The position numbers were made by a program, and so were the translations under genes. This document shows, piece by piece, positions 1-9,072 of a DNA stretch of 64,000 nucleotides. The number at the start of each line of letters is the position of its first letter. The first letter of the stretch is position 1. The notes below the pieces were generated by a model. That model did not search any database. It had not been told where the DNA came from and was given only the letters and a program-made list of their open reading frames with translations. Source of the DNA: a candidate division KSB1 bacterium (lineage in GTDB: Bacteria > Zhuqueibacterota > Zhuqueibacteria > Zhuqueibacterales > Zhuqueibacteraceae); assembly GCA_034506255.1 (NCBI GenBank), contig JAPDPX010000001.1:496001-560000 (forward strand), in the 5' to 3' direction.

Positions 1-493
1 CGGCGCGAGGCCGTGCAAACGGCCGTGATGCGGTGAATCTGCGCGTGTGGGTTGGAGCGCGCAGGCGCACTCAAATTTCCGGCGCACCGTTCGGGAACTG
101 CGACAACGCGAGCGGCAGGCGCCGCGGACTGCAATTTGAAAAATGCCCCTGCGCCTGATTTAAGCCTCCCGCAATGGCAGCCATGCCGTTTGACCACCGG
201 GCTTGCGCGCGCAGGCGCACTGTCACCACCTGCGGCAGTTCCCTGCTCACCCCCCGCTCTGGAAATTTCCACCAACCGTGCCTCACCCATTCCACCATGG
301 GATGGGTGTTTTCGCGTTGCACTGGCACCTGAATTGCGGTCTGTGGCCGGATGGAATGCCGGTGAATTCCAGTTGTGACGCGCAAGCAGATGAGATCCGT
401 ACCTCCGCATGACGCGGGTGACTGTCTGTTGCGCGTCGAATTCGAATTACAGGATTGTAAACACCGCGGACTTTTCAGGTACAGGAGAAGATC
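1..493. other. Gene-free left edge
   Basis: No convincing coding sequence is seen here on either strand. A 15-bp direct repeat (GCGCGCAGGCGCACT) occurs at 57-71 and 207-221. A purine-rich AGGAGA just before 494 serves as the ribosome binding site of the next gene. Confidence 0.5.
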
Positions 494-1345
494 ATGCTCG
501 CAGCAGCAAGGGCAGGGAGGAGCACGATCGGGCGGACCATGCGATGGGGCATGCCCGTGCTGGCGTTGTTGTGCGTCGCTTGTGAAGACCAGGTGGTGCA
601 ACCACAAGTCAAAGGCCGCCCGCTCTATGCCGTCGACAGCGGCAACAACCTGGTTCGCTTTGGCAGCCTCAGCCCGGATACGGTGACCAGCAAGGCCATC
701 TCCGGACTGCAGCCCGGGGAGGTGATCGTCGGCATTGATTTCCGCCCGGTCGACGGCAGATTGTACGGCCTCAGCAACTTCAGCCGCGTTTACACCATTG
801 ACACGGTTTCGGCTGCTGCACTGCCGGTGCGCTCGACGCCGCTCAGCACCGGCCTGGTTGGTTCTTCTTTCGGATTCGGCTTCAATCCCGTGCCCGACAA
901 AATGCGCGTGCACAGCAATGCCGAGCAGGATTTGCGGGTGGATCCGGTGACTGGTGCGCTGGCCCAGGATTCGACGCTCGCCTTTGACAACAGTGATCCC
1001 TATTTTGGCGCCAATCCCAACATTGTCGGTACCGCCTACACCAACAGCGTTGCCGGTGCGACCAGCACGGCTTTGTATGCCATCGATTCCAATTGGGATC
1101 TGCTGGTCTATTTGCCCAGCCCGAATAATGGCAGGATGTTGACCATCGGCGATTTGGGGGTTAACACCAATGACTTCGTGGGCTTTGACATTTCGGCGCC
1201 GGATGGCCTGGCCTACGCCGCGTTGACGGTTGCGGGCAACGGCAGATCCAGCCTGTATCTCATCAATCTCGCAACCGGCGCGGCCAGCTTGCAGGGTGGC
1301 ATTGGCGGCAATTTGCCGGTGCATACTCTTGCGGTTGCACCGTGA
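494..1345 (+). CDS. DUF4394 domain lipoprotein
   Basis: A 283-residue exported protein of unknown function. The ATG at 494 follows AGGAGA at good spacing. A basic N-terminus and a hydrophobic stretch end at Cys31 within the sequence ALLCVAC, which can act as a lipobox although the -3 residue is Cys rather than Leu. The rest matches the DUF4394 pattern: alternating short strands such as LYAVDSGNNLVRFGS, IVGIDFRPVDGRLYGL, LRVDPVTGAL and LYLINLATG, a beta-propeller-like repeat of about 40-50 residues. The family is widespread in exported proteins, but no enzymatic activity is established. It stands alone, with no same-strand gene within 1.6 kb downstream, and a terminator lies about 300 bp downstream. 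Confidence 0.8.
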   Translation: MLAAARAGRSTIGRTMRWGMPVLALLCVACEDQVVQPQVKGRPLYAVDSGNNLVRFGSLSPDTVTSKAISGLQPGEVIVGIDFRPVDGRLYGLSNFSRVYTIDTVSAAALPVRSTPLSTGLVGSSFGFGFNPVPDKMRVHSNAEQDLRVDPVTGALAQDSTLAFDNSDPYFGANPNIVGTAYTNSVAGATSTALYAIDSNWDLLVYLPSPNNGRMLTIGDLGVNTNDFVGFDISAPDGLAYAALTVAGNGRSSLYLINLATGAASLQGGIGGNLPVHTLAVAP

Positions 1346-1391
1346 GAAGAAACCAGTGGGTTCGGTTACGATTTGTGTATCACGGTTACAC

Positions 1392-1601
1392 GAGTGATTT
1401 CGAAAATGTACTTCTGCCTGTATGCGATACATATTGATCCCGCCACGTCCTGCAGGCGGGGTGCTTGACCGCCGGAGCAAAAGCAATGAAGTCAACAGTT
1501 TGTTTCGGGGAGATGGGGATGAGGCATTGATCCGCAGCCGCGCAATGCGTGCGGCACGCTGATTGCCAGTGATTCGGGCAGAGTGATTTTAGGAATGTAC
1601 T
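1392..1601 (+). repeat. Two near-identical 21-bp direct repeats
   Basis: GAGTGATTTCGAAAATGTACT at 1392-1412 and GAGTGATTTTAGGAATGTACT at 1581-1601 match at 17 of 21 bases and lie 189 bp apart. They sit in the untranslated stretch between the DUF4394 gene and its downstream terminator. They could be regulator operators or remnants of a duplication; nothing in the sequence decides which. Confidence 0.45.
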
Positions 1602-1650
1602 GACAGGGAATGTCGGTTCAAAAGACTGTGGCTCCCCCTCACAGCCAAGA

Positions 1651-1680
1651 GGCTCGGGTCGAATGACTCGGGCCTTTTTT
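1651..1680 (+). terminator. Rho-independent terminator
   Basis: A 10-bp stem (GGCTCGGGTC against GACTCGGGCC, two G-U pairs) with a GAAT loop is followed directly by TTTTTT. It reads on the plus strand and could end the DUF4394 transcript about 300 bp after the stop codon, or a short RNA encoded between. Confidence 0.8.
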
Positions 1681-1788
1681 ATTTCACATTTCTGGACAGC
1701 GCCTGCCGGTGGGGGCCTCATCCCCGACTGCAGTAGCGCCCGGAGTGACGGTTGTTCAGCAATGGAGGTCACACCCATGGTGACAAAC

Positions 1789-2748
1789 TCATTGTGGCAG
1801 CCACGGCAGCTTTTCCAGATCGCAATTGCCGCCGGAGAGGATCAAGCCCAAGCGCTTGCCGGTGAAATCGAATTTGTTTTCCAAGAGCGCGCCCAACACA
1901 ACTGCCGCCGAGGGTTCAACAATGATTTTCATGCGTTCCCAGATGTGCCGCATGGCGGTGATGATGTTCTGCTCGCTGACGGTCACGATTTGATCAACGT
2001 GACGGCGAATGATGCCGAAGGTCAGCTCGCACAGCGAAGTGAGCAGGCCGTCGGCAATTGTTTGGGGATTGATCGAAGGCACGATCCTGCCCTGCTGCAG
2101 CGAACGACAGGCATCATCCGCGCCGGCCGGTTCGGCAGCGATCACTTTTGTTTTGGGTGAAATGCCGGCAACCGCCAGCGCCGTGCCACTCAACAATCCG
2201 CCGCCCCCCACCGGCGCCAGCACATAGTCGAGCTCATCCACTTCCTGCAGCAATTCGAGCGCGGCGGTGCCCTGTCCGGCGATGACACGTTCGTCATTGA
2301 AGGGATGCACGATCGTGGCGCCGGTTTCCGCGACCACTTGCGCCAGCGCGGCTTCACGCGCCGCCAGCGTCGGCTCGCAAAAGACGATCCTGCCACCGTA
2401 GCCTTCCACTGCCAGTTTTTTGATGCGCGGCGCGGTTTTGGGCATGACGATGAAGGCCGGCGCACCGCGCAAACGCGCTGCCAGCGCCAGGGCGGCCGCA
2501 TGATTGCCGGAAGAATGCGTCGCCACGCCGTGCGCCAGGTCGCCATCGCTTAACGAGAAAACCGCATTGCAGGCACCGCGAAATTTGAAGGCCCCGACTT
2601 TTTGCAAATTTTCGCATTTGAAAAATAATCGGGCCCCGACCATGTGATTGATGCTTTCGCAGGTCATGACCGGCGTGCGATGCGCGTACGGCTTGATGCG
2701 CCCGGCAGCGGCGCGAATGTCGGCCAAAGTGGGGAAGGGCATGGGCAC
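1789..2748 (-). CDS. PLP-dependent threonine/serine dehydratase or serine racemase
   Basis: A 319-residue fold-type II pyridoxal-phosphate enzyme that probably deaminates threonine or serine, or racemises serine. The PLP lysine is K55 in GAFKFRGA. The substrate loop SSGNH is at 79-83, and the glycine-rich phosphate-binding loop PVGGGGLLSG and the C-terminal SGGNCD are intact. There is no C-terminal ACT regulatory domain, so this is the short catabolic or racemase-like form (usual length about 320) and not biosynthetic IlvA. A GGAG lies just ahead of the ATG at 2748. The gene is divergent from the GH31 gene. Sequence alone does not separate dehydratase from racemase. Confidence 0.88.
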   Translation of the reverse strand: MPMPFPTLADIRAAAGRIKPYAHRTPVMTCESINHMVGARLFFKCENLQKVGAFKFRGACNAVFSLSDGDLAHGVATHSSGNHAAALALAARLRGAPAFIVMPKTAPRIKKLAVEGYGGRIVFCEPTLAAREAALAQVVAETGATIVHPFNDERVIAGQGTAALELLQEVDELDYVLAPVGGGGLLSGTALAVAGISPKTKVIAAEPAGADDACRSLQQGRIVPSINPQTIADGLLTSLCELTFGIIRRHVDQIVTVSEQNIITAMRHIWERMKIIVEPSAAVVLGALLENKFDFTGKRLGLILSGGNCDLEKLPWLPQ

Positions 2749-2896
2749 TCGATCTCCGTGTTGTCATTACACCCGCCGGCGGTGGTGCGGGCCCGACTAA
2801 CGCCTTGCCGGGATGAACCGTCCGGCGATGACCCTACAATACAGAAGCGCCGTTGCGAAATCAAGGGCAAATTCCTCCCGCCAGGCCCCGGCCGGC

Positions 2897-2925
2897 TTGA
2901 CATTCCCAAAAGAAATTTCTATCGT
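2897..2925 (+). promoter_or_regulatory. Sigma-70-like promoter of the GH31 gene
   Basis: TTGACA at 2897-2902, a 17-bp spacer, and TATCGT at 2920-2925. It lies 65 bp ahead of the ATG at 2990 and downstream of an in-frame ATG at 2813, so it argues for the 2990 start. Confidence 0.6.
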
Positions 2926-2989
2926 TGCACCTGTCTTGCGGAAACGTGCCGGCAGCGCAAGTGAAACCACCCGACCAGGAAACCTGTCC

Positions 2990-5377
2990 ATGGCCAAGCC
3001 CTTCTTCCCGACCGACTGGAAAAAAAGCGTTTCATTTCCGCAGTTTCTGTTGTCCTTCCTCTTCCCGGCGTGTCTGCAGGCCGGAGTGGGCGATGTCACG
3101 GAAATCCATGTGCAGGAAGATGTGCTCACGCTGCAGGCCGGTGCGGCAACCGTCGTCTTTCACGTGTGCCGGCCCAACATTCTCCGGATCAGCTTTCGTC
3201 CACCGGGCGCCGGTGAGCCGGACACGCTGATTGCACCGCGGCGAGACTGGCCTGCCGTGCGCGCGCAGATCGACACCAGTGGCGATGCTCTGGTGATCAC
3301 CACCGCGGCCTTGCGGCTGACCATCACGCGCCGGCCCATGCGCTTCACGCTCTACGATGCCAGCGGCCGGCAACTGCTCCAGGAAATGCCGGCTGTGGGT
3401 CTGCATGATAACGGCATTCGTTTGCGCGTGAGCGGCGGGAACTTTTATGGCATTTACAACAATTTCACCGGCAGTTTGAGCAAGAACCAAGGCGGCACGA
3501 TCAGTGCCGGCATGCAGGGCCACGCCGGCGCGCCATTCGTCTGGACCACTGCCGGCTATGGTTTGTTGATGAACAGCGACAGCGGTGAGATCAAAATCGC
3601 CGATGGTCAGTTGGATTTCACAGTGGCACGCGCGCGGCAATTCCACCGGCTGGGTGCCAAAGACGGCACAAAAACTCCCGCCCGGACCGGTGTCGAGCTT
3701 TATCTTCTCGTGGGCAACCCGCGCGAGATATTCGCAGCCATGACCGCGGTCTCGGGTGCTGCGCCGCTTTTTCCCAGATTTGCGCACGGTTTCCTGAACA
3801 CCGAGTGGGGCATGGATCAGGCCGAGCTGCTGGGTGACATCAAAACCTACCGCGCCAAGGGCATACCGCTGGATGCCTACATTCTCGACTTTGACTGGAT
3901 GGCCTACGGCGAGGACAACTATGGTGAGTTCCGCTGGGGACCAAAATTTCCCGACGGGCCGAGCGGCCGCCTGAAGCAGGTGACCGATTCGCTGGGCGTG
4001 AAGCTGTTCGGCATTCGCAAACCGCGCGTGCATCTCGATACCGAACAGGGCCGCTTTGCCAAAAGCCGGGGATTCTTCCTCGACAGCGAGAAGGATTATT
4101 TCAGCAAGCAGCAGGTGGGCCGGTTGAATTTTCATATGCCGGAAGTGCGGCAATGGTATTTCGATTCATTCTGGGATCGCCACCACAGCTTCGCCACCGG
4201 CATTATCGGGTATTGGAACGACGAAGCGGACAGCTACGGCGGCAACCTGATGTTCCTGCAGATGCAGCGCGCCAACTATGAAGGCCAGCGCCGGCGCAAC
4301 AATCTGCGCGTGTGGTCGATCAACCGCAATTTTTTCCTCGGTGCGCAGCGCTATGCCTACGGCCACTGGTCGGGCGACATACCCACCGGCTTCGAATCCA
4401 TGGCACAGCAGCGCCTCTTTATGCTGAGCAGTGTGATGTTGGGGTCGGCATGGTGGGGAATGGATATCGGTGGTTTTAAAGACCGGCCCGCGCCCGAGAA
4501 CTATATTCGCTGGATGCAATTCGGCGCGTTCGTGCCGATCTTTCGGGTGCACGGCACGCTCAACCAGGAACGTGAGCCCTGGCAATTTGGTCCCGAAGCC
4601 GAGGCCATCGTGACGAAGTACATTCGCCTGCGCTATGCCCTGCTGCCTTACATCTATTCCCATGCCTGGGAGAATCATCTGACCGGGCTGTCGCTAGTGC
4701 GGCCGTTGGTGTGGGACTATCCCGATGATCCCCGGGTTGCCGAGCTTTATTCGCAGTGGCTGTTCGGCGAGTCCCTGCTCGTTACGCCGGTGGTGCAGCC
4801 GCACGCGGACACGGTTTCGGTTTATTTGCCGGCGGGCACCTGGTTTGATTTTTGGACGGAGCAGAGGCACACCGGCGGCCGCTGGGTGAATGTGCCGGTG
4901 ACCCTGCGGGATCTTCCAATCTTCGTCAAAGCCGGTGCAATTGTGCCAATGGCGCCGGTGGGGCGATTCGTGGATGATCCGCAGACACCCCCGAATCCGC
5001 TCACGCTTCATTGCTATCCCGACGGCGCGGGCAGCTTTACGCTCTATGATGATGACGGCATGACTTATGAGTATGAGCAGGGCAGGTATGCGGTGACGGC
5101 CATGACATTTGCGGATCACGGTGATCATCTGCTGCTGCGTCTCGCGGCACGCCAGGGCGGGTATCAACCGCCGGTGCGGGATTTCCTGGTGGCAATTCAC
5201 GCCCTGCCCGCCACGCCGGCGGCGGTCGTGCATGACGGCCGGCGAGTGCAACAGGAAAAATTGGATCGAGTTCGCGCTGGCACAACGACGGGCTGGGCCT
5301 ATGACGGCCACAAACAGTTGCTCTACGTGCGTTTGTCTGACAATGGTGAGCTGCAATCATTGCGTGTCGTGCGCTAG
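2990..5377 (+). CDS. Secreted glycoside hydrolase family 31 (alpha-glucosidase/alpha-xylosidase type)
   Basis: A 795-residue exo-acting alpha-glycosidase. An N-terminal galactose-mutarotase-like beta-sandwich covers about residues 35-240 and the (beta/alpha)8 catalytic barrel about 250-590. The barrel carries the nucleophile D411 in GYWNDEAD and the acid/base D463 in HWSGD, followed by the GMDIGGF element. A DUF5110-like beta domain follows, with ITS-like YDDDGMTYEYEQG. A hydrophobic segment near residues 15-30 (FPQFLLSFLFPACLQA) suggests export. The nucleophile context WNDEAD replaces the common WxDMNE. Substrate (starch oligosaccharides or xyloglucan) cannot be fixed from sequence. The start at 2990 is chosen because of the promoter just upstream. 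Confidence 0.92.
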   Translation: MAKPFFPTDWKKSVSFPQFLLSFLFPACLQAGVGDVTEIHVQEDVLTLQAGAATVVFHVCRPNILRISFRPPGAGEPDTLIAPRRDWPAVRAQIDTSGDALVITTAALRLTITRRPMRFTLYDASGRQLLQEMPAVGLHDNGIRLRVSGGNFYGIYNNFTGSLSKNQGGTISAGMQGHAGAPFVWTTAGYGLLMNSDSGEIKIADGQLDFTVARARQFHRLGAKDGTKTPARTGVELYLLVGNPREIFAAMTAVSGAAPLFPRFAHGFLNTEWGMDQAELLGDIKTYRAKGIPLDAYILDFDWMAYGEDNYGEFRWGPKFPDGPSGRLKQVTDSLGVKLFGIRKPRVHLDTEQGRFAKSRGFFLDSEKDYFSKQQVGRLNFHMPEVRQWYFDSFWDRHHSFATGIIGYWNDEADSYGGNLMFLQMQRANYEGQRRRNNLRVWSINRNFFLGAQRYAYGHWSGDIPTGFESMAQQRLFMLSSVMLGSAWWGMDIGGFKDRPAPENYIRWMQFGAFVPIFRVHGTLNQEREPWQFGPEAEAIVTKYIRLRYALLPYIYSHAWENHLTGLSLVRPLVWDYPDDPRVAELYSQWLFGESLLVTPVVQPHADTVSVYLPAGTWFDFWTEQRHTGGRWVNVPVTLRDLPIFVKAGAIVPMAPVGRFVDDPQTPPNPLTLHCYPDGAGSFTLYDDDGMTYEYEQGRYAVTAMTFADHGDHLLLRLAARQGGYQPPVRDFLVAIHALPATPAAVVHDGRRVQQEKLDRVRAGTTTGWAYDGHKQLLYVRLSDNGELQSLRVVR

Positions 5378-6343
5378 CGCGCTGCAGGCTTTGCAAGGCA
5401 TTCCTGATCATCCCGCGAGGCTCCGGCAGTGAGCGACACGCATGCCGATCCTGCCACGAAAAGTCAACTCCCACGAAAAATTGCGTCGCAGCAAAAGCTG
5501 GCGGATTTCTATAATGCCCGCCCGCTGAAAATTTCCATGAGGTGCCGCTTTTTGCAGGAATCAAGCTGGCCGGATATCAGTGAGAACCCTGGGGGATACG
5601 GGCATGAGCATCCTGCGTGGCGCGTGCGGAGATAGACGCACAGCATCTCCGGCTTGTAATCAGACTGCGGCGAATTTGACCGGTTGCTTCAATTCATTGC
5701 GCTGCCTCATGCCGGTGTAATATTTCGTTACTGTTCACATTTGTGATTTTCATCCCGTTCCGCAGTTGCCTGACAATCGCCGCTAAAAATCTCTGCACTT
5801 GCGGCCGATACATTGGCAGGACGGGAAGGGGCGGCGGTGTTGGCATGACCATTGCGCTGCGCTGCAATTGTCATGACATGCTCAGCGCGAGAGTTGTACT
5901 CGAACCGGAGGAAGGGCATGGTGCTGCAGGCTCCCTGGCAATCACACTGCCAGTCCACGATTTGATTTGCAGCCGTCGCACGGCGCCATACTGCCGCCCG
6001 CGCGTTCACGCGGCAGTGCTCACCCCAGCGCAAGGGGCATATGACTGGAAGTGCTTTCCAAAGCTTGGCACATTGTTGTCAGAAATACAAAAGCGCCAGC
6101 AATTCCGCTTTCGCATGTCGTGGATTTGCGGGCGTCTTCGTCCTACAAGCCCCGGGCTTGTCTGGCAAGGCTGGCGACAGTCTCGTTTGAACCGGACGTG
6201 GCAGGGCCTGCCTGCACCTGTCGTCGAAACGGCTGATACTGAGCGCTTGCGAGGGATCGATTGTGTGAAAACTTGCATAAATGTAAGCCAGCCTGCCCGC
6301 TCTGCGGGAAATTCGGCCGGTAAAATTTTCTGGCACAGCCGTG
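5378..6343. other. 965-bp region without a convincing gene
   Basis: Open frames here have skewed composition (Cys, Arg, His and Ser rich), no ribosome binding sites and no recognisable motifs on either strand. It separates the plus-strand GH31 gene from the 3' end of the minus-strand response regulator. No RNA gene or repeat is recognised. Confidence 0.5.
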
Positions 6344-7101
6344 TCAAACACCGCCAGCCCTGCTGCCGTTGTGCAGATGATGCTGCACCAGCAACTCTTC
6401 GGAGCGCCGACGCAAAGCTGCCAGCTCCTTCGAGTTGAACGATCCTTTGGTGCGCTGCAGCACGGTCACCGCATCCGCCAGAGCCTGGCACCGCTCGGCA
6501 TGGCGCGGGCAGTTGATCAGGTTGCAAACGTGCGAAGGCGGTTGACTGCGACTCAGGGAATGCGCCAGGCTTTTCAAATCCGCCAGGCTCGCCAGGATGT
6601 TATTGATGGCATAATGCAGGAAAACGTCCACTTTCGAAGCGCGCGGCAGAATTTGCAGTCCGCGCAGGGTGTTGCTTTCCTGCTGCATTTCCTGCATTTT
6701 TTCGCGCGTGCGTTCGAACAAGCGCATGGTTTGTGAGCGCATCACGGCATCACGAACCAGGCGTAAAAAGTCTTCACTGGGCCTGGGTTTGATCATGTAC
6801 CCCACCACCGACAGGCGGGTCGATTTGATGGCGGTCTCCAGTGTGGGATAGCCGGAGACAAGAATGACCGGCAAATGGGGGCAAGGGCGGGCAGTATCCC
6901 GATAAATTCCAGCTCCTCATTCCCGGGCATTTTGATATCCGCCACCAGCAAGTCATAACAGTGGCCGGTGAGCAGGCGGCGCGCGGCAAAGGCATCGGCG
7001 GCGCAATCGCAGACATAGCCTTCTTCGCGCAGCAAGTCGGCCGTCACCTCTGCAAATCCAACCTCGTCATCGGCAATCAGAATCCGGCCCAATTCTCTCA
7101 T
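6344..7101 (-). pseudogene. Response regulator with C-terminal helical domain, split by a frameshift
   Basis: The reading starts at ATG 7101 behind AGGAAG and encodes a receiver domain: acidic pair D11-D12, phosphoacceptor D55 in VADIKMPG. The frame breaks after about residue 75. The remainder of the receiver (PVILVSGYPTLETA and Lys in YMIKPRP, about residue 105) continues in another frame to a stop at 6344. Adding one base to the run of five G at 6877-6881 (plus strand) restores one 252-residue protein. The roughly 120 residues after the receiver are a coiled coil and a helical segment with FLHYAINNIL, resembling the His-box helix of kinase dimerisation domains, and there is no DNA-binding domain. 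Either a real recent mutation or a sequencing error; the two halves are otherwise intact. Confidence 0.75.
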
Positions 7102-7350
7102 CTTTTCTTCCTGGATATGAAACGGCATGCACACTTCCAAGGGCATGCCGGGTCTACTGCGATTTTTGAGCACCCTCCCATCAGTCATGCTCCGGGCATG
7201 AAAGCGAAAATCCGGCGAAAATTTCAGGAGCCAGTCCGTGGAAGGAAAAGCTCGACGCCTGCGCAGGGCTCCCGCCGGCCGAGACAGGCGTTTGCTCGCA
7301 GGGATTGCGCTGCGGTTGGAACGGAGTGAAAAGTTGGTTCCCGTTTTTCC

Positions 7351-7387
7351 CGGAAAAATAAAAAAGCCGGAGGAGACCTCCGGCTTT
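7351..7387 (-). terminator. Terminator of the octaheme cytochrome gene
   Basis: An 11-bp perfect stem (AAAGCCGGAGG against CCTCCGGCTTT, loop of three) with a T-rich tail on the minus strand (complement of 7351-7365). It begins 26 bp after the stop codon at 7413. Confidence 0.85.
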
Positions 7388-7412
7388 CGACACAGCCCGG
7401 TTGCATGGGGGG

Positions 7413-8657
7413 TTATGACTTCTTTTTCGCGCGCATTTCCTCCGCCAGGGTTTTGATTTCGGTCAAATCCTGTTGCATCTCGCTCCAGCCATACCACAGG
7501 GCATAATCGGGATTGGCATGAAAGGTGCCCTGAAATGCCCGCATGCGATGTTCCAGGAACATGACAAAGAGCTTCTGTTCGATCAGCGTGGGGGCATCGT
7601 GGAAGGTGAGCAGGTCCGGGAAGGGATGGGCATAGTTTGCAGGTTTGGCGAGGATACCGTCTTGATAAAGTCCTGCGACGAGGCGAATGGCCTCGGCCGT
7701 CAGCTTGTCGGCCGCCTTGATCATCTGGTCGCCTTTTTCCAGTTCAGCGCGCGCAAAGTTGAGCGAATGGCACTGATTGCAGGTCTTGAGCATTTTGTCG
7801 CGCTCTTTTTGCCAGCTTTCCTGCGTCAGGCGCGCGACATCGGCCGCCTTGACCACATCCAGGCGGGCCGTGGGTTTGCCGGCGGGATCGAGCACGCCCA
7901 GCGCCTGCAGGATGGTGGCGCGATCGGCTGCCCACTCTTTGTCCTCCGGCATCGGCAGCCGCACGGCGAGAAAGCCCCATGCCGTCCGCACTTCATGATT
8001 GCCTTCCTGCATATGGCAGGTCTGGCAGGTGGGGGCCGCCACGCTCTCCGGCAGGGTGCCGTTCTGCTTCAACAGATGGCGCACGCCGTGCTTGGATGCC
8101 GAATACATCTCCCATTGCGGATGATCGAAACCCATGTGGCAGGTCTGGCAGGCCTGCGGTTGCCTGGCTTCCTGCACCGAGAAGGTGTGGCGGGTGTGGC
8201 AGGCATCGCAGGAGGCCACCCCGAAGCCGGCGCCGTTCTTGCGCAGCTCGGCGATTTCGGCATCACTCTTCAAGCCGATTTTGTGACAGCCACCACAGCC
8301 TTTCATTCCTTCCATCAATGCCATCGGCTGCCAATGGGCGGTGGGCATCGCCTTCATCGCCGCCCACGCGGCGGCATGCTTGCCGCCCTTGAATTGCTCC
8401 AGGCGCTCGGCGTGACAGGTGCCGCAGGTTTCCGGCGTCGGAATTTTGGCTTTGGCCACGTCCTGCGCGCTTTGATGTTCCGCGCCATGACACACGGCAC
8501 AATCAATTTCGTTTTGACTGTGCTTGCTGAGCTGCCAGTCGCTCACGATGTTGGGGGTGACTTTTTTGTGGCATTCCACGCATTGCTGCGCCGGCAACGG
8601 CGCGGCCAGCAGGAGGCCGGCCAGCATCACCAGACTTCGCCATACATTTCGCAACAT
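7413..8657 (-). CDS. Periplasmic octaheme c-type cytochrome (HAO/nitrite-reductase-like family)
   Basis: A 414-residue multiheme cytochrome. A signal peptide (MLRNVWRSLVMLAGLLLAA, cleavage after LPAQ) precedes eight CXXCH motifs starting at C26, C53, C78, C121, C150, C170, C211 and C293. The spacing, with seven clustered hemes, an isolated eighth and a helical C-terminal tail, resembles hydroxylamine oxidoreductase-like octaheme proteins. The substrate (hydroxylamine, nitrite or another N or S species) cannot be assigned. The ATG at 8657 is preceded by GGAGGTG; a longer frame adds 14 residues without a ribosome binding site. No membrane quinol partner is encoded beside it. Confidence 0.85.
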   Translation of the reverse strand: MLRNVWRSLVMLAGLLLAAPLPAQQCVECHKKVTPNIVSDWQLSKHSQNEIDCAVCHGAEHQSAQDVAKAKIPTPETCGTCHAERLEQFKGGKHAAAWAAMKAMPTAHWQPMALMEGMKGCGGCHKIGLKSDAEIAELRKNGAGFGVASCDACHTRHTFSVQEARQPQACQTCHMGFDHPQWEMYSASKHGVRHLLKQNGTLPESVAAPTCQTCHMQEGNHEVRTAWGFLAVRLPMPEDKEWAADRATILQALGVLDPAGKPTARLDVVKAADVARLTQESWQKERDKMLKTCNQCHSLNFARAELEKGDQMIKAADKLTAEAIRLVAGLYQDGILAKPANYAHPFPDLLTFHDAPTLIEQKLFVMFLEHRMRAFQGTFHANPDYALWYGWSEMQQDLTEIKTLAEEMRAKKKS

Positions 8658-8738
8658 TACACACCTCCTCGAAAGGATCCAACAATAACCACGGGACAAG
8701 GAACAAGTAAACGTACATGATCACCTCGAGCATGGCAA

Positions 8739-8784
8739 TTGCCGGCCCTCGGGCCGCGCACCGGGCGTTTCTCCCGGCCGGCAA
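8739..8784 (-). promoter_or_regulatory. Possible 5' leader hairpin of the octaheme gene
   Basis: TTGCCGGCC at 8739-8747 pairs perfectly with GGCCGGCAA at 8776-8784, enclosing 28 GC-rich bases, within the 164-nt stretch between the promoter and the start codon. Regulatory meaning is not established. Confidence 0.3.
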
Positions 8785-8820
8785 GTGCCCGCACACCCAT
8801 GACCGTGCAGCACAAGCGAC

Positions 8821-8848
8821 AAAATAATTCGCGCGCGCTCATTGTCAA
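8821..8848 (-). promoter_or_regulatory. Sigma-70-like promoter of the octaheme gene
   Basis: On the minus strand TTGACA (8848-8843), a 16-bp spacer and TATTTT (8826-8821). It is embedded in AT-rich DNA unlike its surroundings and predicts a leader of about 155 nt. Confidence 0.5.
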
Positions 8849-9072
8849 GAATTTTATCAGATATTTTTATCTTAATTTATCCCGCCAAATCCTCCCGGCA
8901 GATGCCCGCCAGTGAACCTTGCAGGGGGCTGGCTTTTACAAACTTTGTCGGCCCGGCGGAAGGGAACACCGCTGCTTGTCGGATGGCAGGACAATCTTGG
9001 CCGGCGCAAAACTTGATCGGCAATTCCTGCTTTGAGCAATCGCTGCGCGGCGCGGCCCGCCTGCCGGGCGCT

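Noticed and set aside
71..1495. A 474-codon minus-strand open frame
   Set aside because: It lies over the DUF4394 gene in shadow frame, has Gln/Arg/His-rich composition and no ribosome binding site or motif.
5743..6438. A 231-codon plus-strand frame in the gap after GH31
   Set aside because: Cys/Arg/Ser-rich, no ribosome binding site, overlaps the 3' end of the response regulator and shows no conserved pattern.
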